64,000 nucleotides of DNA from Triglochin maritima (lineage: Eukaryota > Streptophyta > Magnoliopsida > Alismatales > Juncaginaceae), in NCBI GenBank assembly GCA_963682175.1, contig OY821772.1, positions 59,418,925-59,482,924 on the forward strand. The letters run 5' to 3'. The translations under genes and the position numbers were made by a program. This document shows, one piece after another, positions 23,997 to 35,469 of the stretch. Position 1 is the stretch's first letter. Every line of letters begins with the position of its first letter. The notes beneath the pieces were generated by a model that searched no databases, was not told the DNA's origin, and saw only the letters and a list, made by a program, of their open reading frames with translations.

Positions 23997-24086
23997 AGTT
24001 CAAGGGGTGTAACCGTGACAATTTAAAGTTGAGGGGGTCAAAATGATACTAGGGTTTAATTCAGGGGTGGCAACTGTAATTAACCC
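23997..24086 (-). repeat. Right terminal inverted repeat of the MULE
   Basis: Its reverse complement begins GGGTTAATTACAGTTGCCAC and parallels the left repeat at 16804-16893. It is followed by the TAATATATA duplication at 24087-24095. Confidence 0.9.
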
Positions 24087-24095
24087 TAATATATA

Positions 24096-25621
24096 CGATT
24101 ATTATAGTCATGTATTTTTAAACAATACACTAAATTAAAATTTGAATAATATTTTTTTTAACAAGACAATATGAGTTTAAGATGTATTCTTAATCTTTAT
24201 TATCTAGCTTATTGTATAATTTTATAACATATTGTAATGGTTTTTTTAAAGATAATCATATTGTTTATTTTTTAAAATATGATTTTAATGTTTTTGTGGT
24301 TAAATTTTTATGTAGTAAAAATAATTATTGAATAAGTTTGATAGGAGTGTACATTTTTATAATTTTTCTGCACTTTCCGTTGATTTCTTGTGGGTGTACG
24401 AGAAACTCACGGGAAAAATGTCAGTACATTCTAGATGGTAGAGAGAAACGAGTTTTTTTCTTCTTCCAATATTAGTACAAACACTAGAAAAAAATCCGAT
24501 CAAATAGACATTGTTTTCTTTTCTTTTTGTTTCCAGGTGCACAAACACTCCCAACATATGAATATTAAGTATAAAATAATAGGTACGAGCCATTGCTAGT
24601 AAAGTCGCCTTCAGGACCTAATCTATCAAGAAAACTTCTGCGATATGCAAATGCGTAGGATCACTAGAAAAGTTTTGTGATCACTAGAAAATACACACAT
24701 ATAGCATATTGTTGATTAACGATGTGCTACGTATTTTCCTGCCATTATTTCAATTTGAGAAAATTAGAATACAAGCACAGTAACGACTGGGTGTAATCCT
24801 TCACGATGGCTCGTGGAACATGTGATTGTACCATGGCAAGTAACAATAGGATGATTCATGTGAATTATGTTCCGAAGTTATAATGTTGTGTCTCTCAGAA
24901 AGAGCAAAGAGAAGTCGTACTGTTTCAGTAATGTGGGATCACGAACAGAGAACAGTGAACCGAAAAGCTGAGAAACGTGGGAAAGTTTTCGGTTCATTTA
25001 AAAGATCTTCTAAAGAGGAAATTACATGTGAGTATTTGTGTATTATCAACAATTTCAGGGGTGCTTTATACAAAAATAAAGTTCATAAGGGTATTTATCT
25101 ACTCATCTCGAGTCATAAGTCCAATTTGTTAAGATCTTAGGCTACTAGTGTGAGGTTAATAGAGTATTAAACTTTTTATTTGATTGATCATATTTTCAGG
25201 TAATATTAAAAAACAATCAAATCACAACAGAAAACACAATATTTATACTACTTTGAATGCACAATTCGGGACCTAGTATTGTAACTAATTAAACACCCCA
25301 AACCTTTTGACTAGGTCGTTACGACCGATCGACGAACATCTTCGTTGAACACGACTTTCATAAACTGGAAGCTTATTTACAAACATGGGTTGCCATGTTA
25401 CACACCGAACATTTCATGGTAGCAAACTCCTTGATCAACCAGATGTGTGTTTTAGTGTAAGATCAAGAGAAAATAATAGTGGCTAAGAAGGATGTGAAGA
25501 ATTTGAAAGTGTTATAATACTTTATAGACATAAGCACACTACCCCCACCTAGATTTCCCCAACAGAAAAAATAAAATAAAATAAAATTCAATCCTAATTT
25601 CCAGTCTATTCGGTCACACTC
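24096..25621. other. Intergenic DNA, no gene seen
   Basis: AT-rich sequence with no domain-bearing frame and no recognised repeat boundary. Short open frames near 24357-24593 and 24883-25140 lack any family signature. Confidence 0.45.
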
Positions 25622-26006
25622 AGGGATGACAATGGGTATTCGGAATCAGTCAAACTGAATTGGGGTAAGACGGAGATGAGTTGGATATGGTTAATCAATT
25701 TCAAAACTGACCTGATTCCAGTTCGATTCTAGTTCTAGCTACTGGAACCGGACTCGGAACCAATGTATTATTTATTAAAATAAAAAAATACTACAAAGTT
25801 GTAAAAATTGAAAATAACAATTTTATAGGTAAAAATTGATTTTTTTATAGATTTGGTGTCGGATCCGGTTCCAACAAATCCGGTTCTGGGACTCGTGATC
25901 CCACCGGATCCAGTTCTGGGTACCCAACTTTGGTTCTGCATACCCAAATAAAAATTGGATCTGATTCTCCCAGTACCTGATCCGGAACCGATATGTTGTC
26001 ATCCCT
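25622..26006. mobile_element. Short MITE-like element (385 bp)
   Basis: It is bounded by the perfect 11-bp inverted ends AGGGATGACAA (25622-25632) and TTGTCATCCCT (25996-26006). The interior is repetitive, with many CCGGATCCGGTTC-like and TGGAACCGG-like words and no coding capacity. The target duplication is not clear, so the superfamily is not assigned. Confidence 0.6.
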
Positions 26007-26947
26007 AGTTACGCCCAAACTCAATCCTCTCATCTCCCTAAATCTGATCTCATCCTCAGCTTCTCGCCTCCTCCCCAAATTGCACTTGATTCTATTGACG
26101 ATGAAGCGATCATGAAATATTTTTTCAAGACACGAAGTCTAGAATAATGACTTTTGTTTTTGTTTTTTATGTTAAATTATTTAGTTAATTAGTTGTTTAA
26201 ATCATGTGTCGTATTTTATGGTTGTAAAAATTTATTTTAGATGTTTGAATTTTAATGTATTGAGGTTTGTAAAAATGTAAAAACAAGAAGAATATTGTCA
26301 AAAAAAATTATTTATTTATTTATTTAAATTATCATCCTTAAGTTGTGTGTTTAAAAAAAACTAATGTGGAGACAATCTGCCCCACCCAAAACAAAATTCT
26401 GGATCCACCCCTGGCAGTTACACGCTCCGTTGCGGGAAAAATCAAGGAAATTCGGAAGACAATTCAATTATCTTTGAATTGAGTACTTAGACCGGTCGAC
26501 CACTAGGCCGACCCGTCAACCCATTCTAGGATCCGACCCCTCAAACTAGTCGGTCCGATTTGAACTCTAAAAATTTTGGACAACGAAAGGAGTTGACTGA
26601 CTTGTCAGATCAGTCAATGGTTGAATCAGTCAACTTGCATGAAATATTCTTTGGTCTTTGACTGATCTTTGATGGATTCCAATTACATCTAAAATGAATC
26701 ATAATTGGATCCAATTCAAAGTAATTGAATCTTGATTGGATCTTAATCGAATATTATTTAATCTCAATTAGATGTGATTGGAACCTAATTGGGTATGATT
26801 AGATATTAAGATTTTGGTGGCTTTTAATTATGATTTTAACGATTCTAGGTTGATTGTGATTAATCGTAGGAACTTGCTTTTCACGCAACAAATTTAATCT
26901 TAATGTACCATTTACATAAAAAGACAAATAAAATATCTTGGTGCTTA
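26007..26947. other. Repeat-rich intergenic DNA with a hAT-like right end
   Basis: At 26397-26411 CTGGATCCACCCCTG resembles the right terminus of plant hAT elements (reverse complement CAGGGGTGGATCCAG); its left partner was not found. From about 26660 to 26810 the sequence is a degenerate series of AATTGGATC/AATTAGAT words. No gene is supported. Confidence 0.45.
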
Positions 26948-26955
26948 GCTAGAGA

Positions 26956-27851
26956 AAGAGGCGGACCTCTTTGTGCCCAATGTGCTTCGTGGACTTCATT
27001 TGTAAAAGAAAATAATATACTACTATTAAGGTATTTAAAAAAATGGAACTCAAAATTAACACCCATATATCACACAAAAACCATCATCTTCCTCAACATT
27101 TCTCTGGCTCAAACCTTCAAGACAAATATTGGTTCCAAGTTTTGGGGATTTCCAGCATCAAGGTAACAAATTTCTCTTGTATTTTGGTTTGATTTAAGTA
27201 TTTGTTTTAGTTTTAGTGTGTGAGTTAGAAGTTAGAGTTGGTTTAGCCAACATGAATTTTAGGAGAATGTGTTTGGAGATTGAAGTTTTGTATGGTGGTT
27301 CCCAACGTGGTGGACAAAATCTTTGTTGGGTTTTGAATTTTTCATGTTTTACGTTTATTTATGTTTCCTTAGAATTTTATTCTAAAAATAATTGTAAAAA
27401 TGGATTTAAGAAATATCTTAGAAAATGTATGTGAGAATTACAAGAGATATGACATGATTTTGTGTATTTGTACACACTGTGGTCAAAAAAATACTGGTCA
27501 TGTCAATTAGTTTTGGTGTTTTGTCTACTTTAGAAATAAGTGTCGATTCTGCTGGTCGTGACAACTACGGTGGAGAGAGTTTTCTCAGCAATGAATATCA
27601 TAAATAATTCACTTCACAATCATATGGGTGATGAAGTTACCGATAATTGTTTAGTTACATACATAAAGAGAGACATTTTTAGAAGTATTCATAATAAAGT
27701 TATTATGCAATGTTTTCAAAATATGAAAATCGAAGGGGAATGTTGTAATTAAGTTTTATATATTAATATATTTTTGTTGGATTTTATGATTATGTATTCT
27801 GAGTTAAGTATATTTCGATATCTCATTTGAAATTTTCTGACTCCGCCACTG
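26956..27851 (+). mobile_element. hAT-superfamily deletion derivative (896 bp) with 8-bp TSD
   Basis: The 8-bp duplication GCTAGAGA stands at 26948-26955 and 27852-27859. The left end AAGAGGCGGAC and right end CTCCGCCACTG (reverse complement CAGTGGCGGAG) agree at 8 of 11 positions. Inside is the C-terminal dimerisation part of a hAT transposase; the catalytic domain is missing. It is therefore an internally deleted, non-autonomous copy. Confidence 0.85.
27540..27752 (+). pseudogene. hAT transposase C-terminal dimerisation domain fragment
   Basis: About 70 residues match the hAT C-terminal dimerisation signature: hydrophobic strand, Thr-Val-Glu-Arg-Val-Phe-Ser-Ala-Met, then a basic/hydrophobic helix with Met-Gly-Asp-Glu and Asp-Asn-Cys-Leu-Val-Thr-Tyr-Ile. 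It ends in TAA just before the right terminal repeat, as in full-length hAT elements. The catalytic part upstream is absent. Confidence 0.85.
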
Positions 27852-27859
27852 GCTAGAGA

Positions 27860-28043
27860 AATATGTTTGAATTAATTTGTGCAATACTCTATCTTTGCTT
27901 TTCTGATGAAGAATTTGAATTTTCTTTCGGACAAGCAGCCATAAAATATTTGAAATTTAACTAATTATGAACAAGTTCTTATAAAACAAATGGAAACTAA
28001 TAGATGACGACAAACTACCAATACTTGAAAATTCCATTAGTTG
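27860..28043. other. Spacer between two hAT-like elements
   Basis: Unique-looking AT-rich DNA with no feature recognised. Confidence 0.4.
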
Positions 28044-28051
28044 ATTGTAAC

Positions 28052-28674
28052 CAGTGGCGGATCCAAGTCCGGGCACTCGTATGTTCGTGCCCACACGTCG
28101 ATTTGATTTTTTCATTAAATAATATACTTGGTGCCTTGTGTCCATTTGAAAAACAATATACTAATATATTATTACTTCCAATATTTATTAAGTTTATTTC
28201 TTTAAAACAAAAAAAGTCACTATAAAATTATTTACTAGGACACTACATTTATTTAAAAATCATTTATAAATAAACAAACATATAAACTTGACAATAAGAT
28301 AAAGCGAAAGACTAAACTCCAAATTTGCATTTGTCTTTGAATCTAAATCTACTTTTTATTCAACCAGTCTTATTCCCAACAACATTCGTATTTGACCTTC
28401 CCTGGTCCTAACAACACATGATAATATACCTTAATCTTCTCTTAAATTTGTCCAAATTCAACAACATAAAAAAAATATCAGATTAGGAAGAAAAATCAGA
28501 CACCTAGCTCTTTCACGTCGTAAAAACTCATCGAGGGAAATTGTAACAAGAAAAGTAATGAACAAAAAGTATCATTTTGTTTTAAAGAATGTCATATTTT
28601 AAATATCATACGCGTTTAAAAACAATATATTTGTATTGTATCCACCCATAATTTATTTATTAAATCCGACACTG
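28052..28674. mobile_element. Non-autonomous hAT-like element (623 bp)
   Basis: The left end CAGTGGCGGATC (28052-28063) and right end GATTT-proximal ATCCGACACTG (reverse complement CAGTGTCGGAT) are inverted and differ at one of 11 positions. Flanks ATTGTAAC (28044-28051) and AACATAAC (28675-28682) agree at 5 of 8 positions, compatible with a decayed 8-bp duplication. The interior is AT-rich and non-coding. Confidence 0.6.
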
Positions 28675-28682
28675 AACATAAC

Positions 28683-29348
28683 ATTTTAAATGTCTTGATA
28701 TGTAATGTGAACTTGCAATAAGGACAATGAGACAAAAAAACAATTATACAAAAAGTCAACAAATTTAAGTTGTAATTTGCTACATGTCCGAAATTATTAG
28801 GTTGACTACGTTTGACCCACGGAAAATTACTTTTTCCATTAAGAGAATTTGTTTTTTCTTCTTCTTGGATGCTGTTATTGTTTCCTAAATGTTATATAAA
28901 TATGACCTTTGGAGAGGTAGTCGCAGAAAAAGGCAACTTCGACATGTTCATGCGTTGACCTATCGAAAGTAGATTTGTAATTAGAGATTTCTACAAATTG
29001 CAAATTTCCAGGATTGGGCGCAGGCGTCAGCAGAAGTTACTCTCGAATGCTAAATAAAGATACAAACTATGTATGTTCTCTGCATTTGATGGTTAACGCT
29101 TCTGTTTTCTTCCAATTTAATTATAGTCGTTTGATGTCTGTTTTGGTACGTAGTTGTACACATCAAAATCAAGTTAGACGATCTTTAGATGGGCTTCTGA
29201 TACTGGCACAATCAACGACGACTTGAGAGAAAGTATAAGAAGAGGTTGCTGAAAAGGACTTGTACTATTCCGTTGTTGAAGTAATGATATATTTTTCAAA
29301 TTTTCAAATTAATTGAAATTGAAGAGGACTGGTTGAGCTCTCAAGTAT
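28683..29348. other. Intergenic DNA, no gene seen
   Basis: AT-rich; an open frame of 70 codons near 29014 has no recognisable family. Nothing else is supported. Confidence 0.4.
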
Positions 29349-30104
29349 TTAGAGCACCCTTAGCAGGTGGTGCTCCCCCTCCCCCTCCCGTCAAGGGGTA
29401 GGCGACCCTCGGGTGCCCGCCCGGGCGTTTGTTCGAGTGTTGGGCGTTCCAAGCAGACGCCCTAAGCACCCTCGCCACGTGGCCAATCCGGGTTGGTTTT
29501 TTTAAAATAAATGATTAAAAATTAATTTTTCATATGTTTAATAATTTGTTATTGATATGTATATTTTTATATAATTATAATTATTTTTTGAAAATTAAAA
29601 CAAATAATCAAATATCCTACATTCTCTTCCCTCTACGTTATTTGGAGATCAATTTTCGTGGAATTTTTTAAAAAAAAAATCTTAAAAAATGAAAACAAAT
29701 AAAAAACACATTTTCAGAATTTTTTTTTAAAATAACTTTAAAATAAATATATTAACATTATTAACTATTATCAATATTAAAAAAAATAGGTAAATTATTT
29801 AATCTATATGTATATTGTTTTATATAATTAGAATTAATTTCTAAGAATTAAAATAAATGAAAATTAATAAGATAAAATCGTTATAAAAATAATTTATTTA
29901 ATAGTCTGTGTATTTTTGTGGTGGAATAAAAAATGAGGTAAAAAAAATAAATTGGAGGAGAGACTGTGTTAAAAGTTGGGTTGGGGTTAAGAATTGAAAA
30001 ATGGGTTGGGTTGGGTGGTAGGTTGCATAGTATTTTTTTGCTGATGTAGCGGAGAGAGAAACTGAGTTGGAAAAAAAATGAGATTGAGGTTAACGGTGCT
30101 CTAA
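29349..30104. mobile_element. MITE-like element (about 756 bp) with TTAGAGCACC ends
   Basis: The left end TTAGAGCACCCTTAGC and right end (reverse complement TTAGAGCACCGTTAAC) form an inverted repeat matching at 14 of 16 positions. The left ~130 bases are very GC-rich (runs of CCCCCTCCC, GCCCGCCCGGGCG), and the rest is AT-rich with no coding frame. GAGCAC.../TTA-TAA ends resemble PIF/Harbinger-type MITEs, but a direct TSD is not resolved. Confidence 0.68.
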
Positions 30105-33100
30105 GGGCGTGAATACTAGTCGTGGGGAGCATTAATGCCATGCACGACCATTATTGTGCTTCGTTCCGTTGGTCATTTGCGACCTAAACATATCGATGTT
30201 CTTGTGTTCTTCGACATCTAAATTACGGTCCTAAATGTCATATGGAAATAGAAAGACGTGTAAATGGACATTGGACAATGTTTTGTTACTTATAAGTGCC
30301 TTGTGGAAATAGATTGCTTTGCCGATTAAATGCTTTGTTAGTTAAGACCGGATAGCACGTGCTAGGTCCACCTAAAACATTGATTTGACTAATTAAACTA
30401 TCTTTCCCATTAGATCGGAGATTTTTTAAAGTGATGTTTCAACAAACTATTGAGTATTGAGTACTGACTCTATATTGTTATCATTTTTATAAAGTGCTTA
30501 CGTTAAATGAATTTTCTTTATTTAATAAAACGTTGTATCGCAAAGTACGGTCTTGAATATTTTTGGTAAAATATATCATGGCTCTATAAAGGGGCTAATT
30601 TGGCAACGTAGCAGTATAATTCCAAGCAATATTTGGCAACGCTTCATGCACGTTAGCAAATGTAAGAAAAATTATTCATTCCTTAAATCAACATAACTGC
30701 AGACACTTGAGGTAATATGACTCAAATGAAAGACCAAATTAAGGTAGATTGTAAATTAGTGATGTATTAAGGTTTAAGAATGCTATTTTCCATCTTATTT
30801 TCTCTGGACAGTTGAAGCTCGCCAGAGGTTTTGGCTTCGTGGAACCAAAAAATTAGTACCAAACATACATGCTTCAAGCTGCGTACCAAACAAATTCAAA
30901 TGCTCACTGCACCGTTCCCCCGTGATAAGCCAAACTGAATTAGTTCAGTTAAAGTTAAAAATTAGTACACTTCAATCAAATGTTACAAATTCGAATCTTA
31001 ACGTAACAAATCAGGACAACGATGGTGATCTTGTAACCACACTTCTTTTCTTTTTCTACTATTAAAAGAGAAACATCTTCTTGCGATGTTGATTGCATAA
31101 GACCCCATAAGTTACAAATAATAGAAGGTTTAGGGTTTAAGGTCACTATCATTTACTAAAACAACGTAAGATTATTAATTTAACTCTACAGTACTAAACA
31201 TAACAAAAATGCTTCACAGCCAATCCATGCTGGGTTTGGCTGTGCATGGCCTGGAATTATCATGGGTCGACAGTGCCAGATATTTTCAGACTAAATAAAT
31301 GATTATGCAATATATGGCAGAAAATAAAGAAATGCAATTGCCCATTGTTCACCCGAATGTAAGTATGATGTAGGTAGGACTCTTGATTGGTTCGATTCGA
31401 ATTCGACTTGAAAAACGTTCAACTTTAGTTTAACTTGAAAATGAAATTTTTCGATGAAAAATCAAAAAATCTTCAAACTTAGTTCGGCAAACGAGCTCGA
31501 ATCCGAATTTTTTTGATGTTCTATTCAATAGTTCGTTCAAATTTTATTATTATTCCATTCATAATTAATTTTTTGTATTTATTAATAACACAATATAATT
31601 TTTATTGTTTGAAATTTCGCTGGAAAGTTTAGAAATTCTCACACCGCTGGCCCACTCTCGCCTGGATTCTTATTCGTCGTAACGTACGGCTTCATTAAAT
31701 GGTGCCCGAGAAAGAGAAATGACAGCAACAAACGTTTGTACATCAACTGTTTTTTTTTTTGATAGATCAACTGTTATGCCTTAAGTTCGTAATATAGTAG
31801 TTGAAACAAACGTTTGTACTTCTACTGTTATGCCATAACTTCCTAAACTGGTAGTTGAAAACGATCCTTTTTTTTGTGATTGACGATAAAAATACCACTC
31901 GGCAATCAAACTGAACACATGTAGGCATTTCCCTCTTGGTAAGAAAACTGTTTCAAGTTGACTCATCTATTATATGTCATTCGAAAATAAGTAAGAAATG
32001 AAGATAATACATAAGGCTTTTTTAACTTGTGGTGTGCCAAAACGATATCTATTGTATGTCCAACAAGAGAAGCAAAAAACGTGCGAAGGTTTTTTTACGA
32101 CATTTGTGAATTCGTTTGTACTAATAATGACTTAATTAGTTGTAAATCAATCTTTATTAATCGTGTCATTTAACTTGTGGTATGCCAAAACGATATCTTG
32201 GATTTTTTTTCATTTTTTGAAAAATAGTGTCACAATCGTTTTTTCACTCATATTTTCCCAAATAACTTTATCAGACTCTCAATATTATATTTTTCCATTT
32301 TTTTTTCTTTACTTCGAAAAAAATTCCTAAGATTTTTAATAGTATGTAAAAAAACAACCACTCGAATAAGAACCCACCACGGAGGTCAACCGGTGAGAGT
32401 TGGGGTGTACGGACGCTAGATGGGCAAAACGACAGCGAAGTTAGTTACATCATCGCGTGCAATGATGGGCCTGGAATGGTAGAGACGATGACACTTAATA
32501 CGGACAAGCTGGACCTTAGTGGGCCTCAGCCCAACCAATCCCCACAGCCCACGACTCCTCCCCCACCCCCACTTCAATGCCTGCTGCCTTCTTCCGTTAG
32601 TTACACATCCGACCGACGTATGAGTCAAATCCAGGCTGTGCCATCATCTCCTTCCCTTTCTGCTCTCCCTAATTCGGAATCAAATTACCACCAAAGGTTG
32701 CCAAATCCCCCTTTTCTTACCCCTCCTATCCTTTTGACCGTAACGCATGCCACGGCCTTATCTTCTTTTTATTTCCCCCACACTACCCCTTGGAATTAAG
32801 TGAACTCCCGAAATTACTAATACATGTATTTATTTGTGTGGTTAATAATAATTATTTATGCTGGTCCTTTAAGTTTTTACTAATTGCATGACCAACAATC
32901 ATGGACGTAATCTCTTGTGTTCCTTCAATGTTGAGATTAATTCCTACCTGCTTTCTTATTCCAATCCACGCTTGTTGATTGTGAGACTATGGTGTTCACT
33001 AAAAGAGTCTAATTGATTAACAATTAAACGAAATTAAATTCGGAGCACGCTGTGTGCACGAGTTTAATTAAATTATATACTATTTAGTCTTCTATATTAA

Positions 33101-34600
33101 ATATTGGACTCCTAGGAAATAATAATAATTGTGAGATGATAATTCAGGCTTTTTAACAACATATTTTTTTATTTGAAACAAATTGAAAAAGAAAAAATAG
33201 ATAATACAAAAATAGTTTTTGAAGACTATGACGAACATGGAACCGTTGGAGTCTATCTATCCCGTGCATATAACCTTTTTACTTCAAGCTGTAGGTTAGC
33301 GATAAGCATTAAACAATACATAAAAACGCGTCCAAATTGATTTTTTTATCATGCAGTTAATACTAAAAAAACGACAAAGAATTTACCAGTTGTAGTTTGT
33401 CTAACGAGACAGGAAAGTGATATATGGAAGACGATCAATAAGATATGTTACGTGGATAATAAATCTTGCACGAGCACATACAATAGTTGTGCCAAGTCCA
33501 TTTACACTTGGAAATTCTTCACGTGTGCAATTGTATTCCTAAATTGAAATTAGATAGAACCGTGACGTTAAAAAATTCTAATTCGTGGTCAATTTTATTG
33601 GGAACCCGAAAACTAATATCTCAAATTTTTAATTACAAATTCAAAAATTCCCCAACAATATTTTTTTAAAAAAGAAATTGAAATTCTAATAGGTGAATCT
33701 ATGGAATTAGCGAGGGTTAAAAAGGTAATTTCGTCATGAGGAAATCACTACTAAATAACCCCTGTAATCCTCCTCCTCACTCATCCCTTCTCCTATCTAT
33801 CCATCCATCATCATCTCCCAACATCACACTCATTGGCCCCATTCCTCCTCCAATTTTCGTCCTTTCCCATCACTTTCTCCATCCATCGGTTGTTTTCTTC
33901 TGTCCCCTCTCCGCCCCCACCCAAGTAAGCCACTGGAGGCATAAAAAACCCCGCTGGCGTAAAATTGCTACTGTAACACATTTTTGTTTGCTATGGACTC
34001 AAGGGTTCGGACTCTATCTCATTAACTTAATGTAACGTAATTAATATATTCATCTTTATAACATACTTTTTTTTTTAAAATTCCATTTGGTCGTCAAGAT
34101 TAGAAATTGAATAACTTTTCTCATCAATTAAAATAAATTTAACATAATCATCGTGGTAACATGCATTTTGTTTTAACATCAGTTATTGGTAGATCTTTTA
34201 ACACATTAATAGTTAGGATCAAAGATTGAGATCTTTTGTTAATATAATACGATATATTCACCGGTGAATATCTAATTTTGATACAGTTAAGACTAGAAAT
34301 TTAAATATTGTAATTTGATTGTAGTTTAATTAAAAAATAATTATCGGTTTTAAACATGTTGTATTTTTTACATTAAAAAATGAAAGGGGAGTTTTAGGGA
34401 AGTGTGAGGTTTTGACCAAAGAGGTAATATAGGTATAGCAGTCGTCACAAGTCAGCTGCTGCGCCCTTTTGTATTTGCCTCGCTTCGCCTGCCTGCTGTC
34501 TCTTTCTATCCATACTATACGACGTACCCCCCAGTGGAGAAAGGGAACAAGGGCTGAGAAAGATCCACGATCTCATCTCATCGTAACGTGTTCCATTTAA
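30105..34600. other. Long gene-free region upstream of the HD-ZIP IV gene
   Basis: About 4.5 kb of AT-rich sequence with no frame carrying a known domain and no LTR, TIR or RNA gene recognised. Pyrimidine- or proline-rich short frames near 32476-32799 and 33736-34035 are compositional. Distal regulatory elements of the downstream gene could lie here, but none can be pointed to. Confidence 0.45.
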
Positions 34601-35469
34601 TTTTCTTTTTTTCTTTTTCATTTTTCATTTTTTACTGTGGTGGTATGGTAGTAGTGTTAGAAGAGTGGTGGTCCCTTTTCTAGGGTTTTGATTTCCTTTC
34701 TGTTTTGTTTACTTTCGGGGTTGAGTTTCTTTTTTCTTCTTTTTCACAGCAGGGTCAACTGGGGGGCGTTGTATTCACGGAAACGATGGAGAGAGAGAGA
34801 GATTGTTGTTTTCTTATCTCTCCTCTCTCTTTCTCTCTCCAAAAGGGTTTCGTTTTGTTTTTTGTTTTGTTGGAGAAGGGCTTCTTCGTCCGTCAGTCAT
34901 CTCACTACTACTACTCTCTTGTTCTTGTTGTGTGATATATATAAATATTTTGTTTTCTAATCTTCATTTCCCGATCCCTATTTTTGTATCCCCACGCTCT
35001 CATCTGATCCCTTCAATTATGACCCGAGTTTCTTTCTCTTCTCTGGTGATGAAGTAGATAGAGAGAGGTAGTAGGAGGGGCTTGTTCGAGATCTCTCCCC
35101 CCCGCTTTCAAGTCTCCACTCCTCGGGTTTAGGTTTTTTTAGGGTGTAAAAAAGAGGAAAGAAAAGAGGAGAAGAGAGAGGGAGAGGGAGAGGGAGGGAG
35201 AACGAAGTGCAAGCAGTCCAAACTCTTGAGGAACAAGAAGAAAAAATAAACCCAGACAAGAGGGTGTTCTGCTGGGCTTCCTTCTCTTTCCTTTCTACCC
35301 CGTGTAGAGGGAGTTGGAGGCATTGGTCCATACAAACACAAACACACCCTGTGTTGTTGTATGCTTTTGCCTCCTCTGCTCTCTTCCGTCTCTCGCAGAT
35401 CTAAATAATAATCGTAAGGGTTTTGGGTTTGGTTTATTTTTCCAAGGAAATATAAAAGGGTAGGGTTTG
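34601..35469 (+). promoter_or_regulatory. Candidate promoter and CT/GA-rich 5' leader of the HD-ZIP IV gene
   Basis: The stretch is dominated by CT and GA tracts (for example 34790-34840 and 35150-35200). GATATATATAAATAT at about 34934-34948 is a plausible TATA box, which would give a roughly 0.5-kb leader. A 5' UTR intron cannot be excluded. The start site is an inference from composition only. Confidence 0.35.

Larger units (their letters stand above)
16804..24086 (+). mobile_element. Mutator-like DNA transposon (MULE), 7.28 kb, with two solo LTRs inside
   Basis: It is bounded by ~90-bp terminal inverted repeats and an exact 9-bp target duplication. It carries one plus-strand mudrA-type transposase gene with a single intron. 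Two LTRs (20248-21521 and 21552-23025) interrupt the second exon; without them and their duplications the element would be about 4.5 kb. Apart from these insertions the transposase reading frame stays open to its stop at 23628. The MULE therefore was probably coding-competent when the LTR elements arrived. No mudrB-like second gene was seen. Confidence 0.93.

Noticed and set aside
24357..25140. Open frames of 78-85 codons
   Set aside because: No recognisable domain, biased composition, no splice partners.
32476..32799. Pro/Ser-rich 107-codon open frame
   Set aside because: Composition-driven (CCCC/CTCC-rich DNA), no family features.
33736..34035. 99-codon Pro/Ser/His-rich open frame
   Set aside because: Low-complexity pyrimidine-rich DNA, not a recognised protein.
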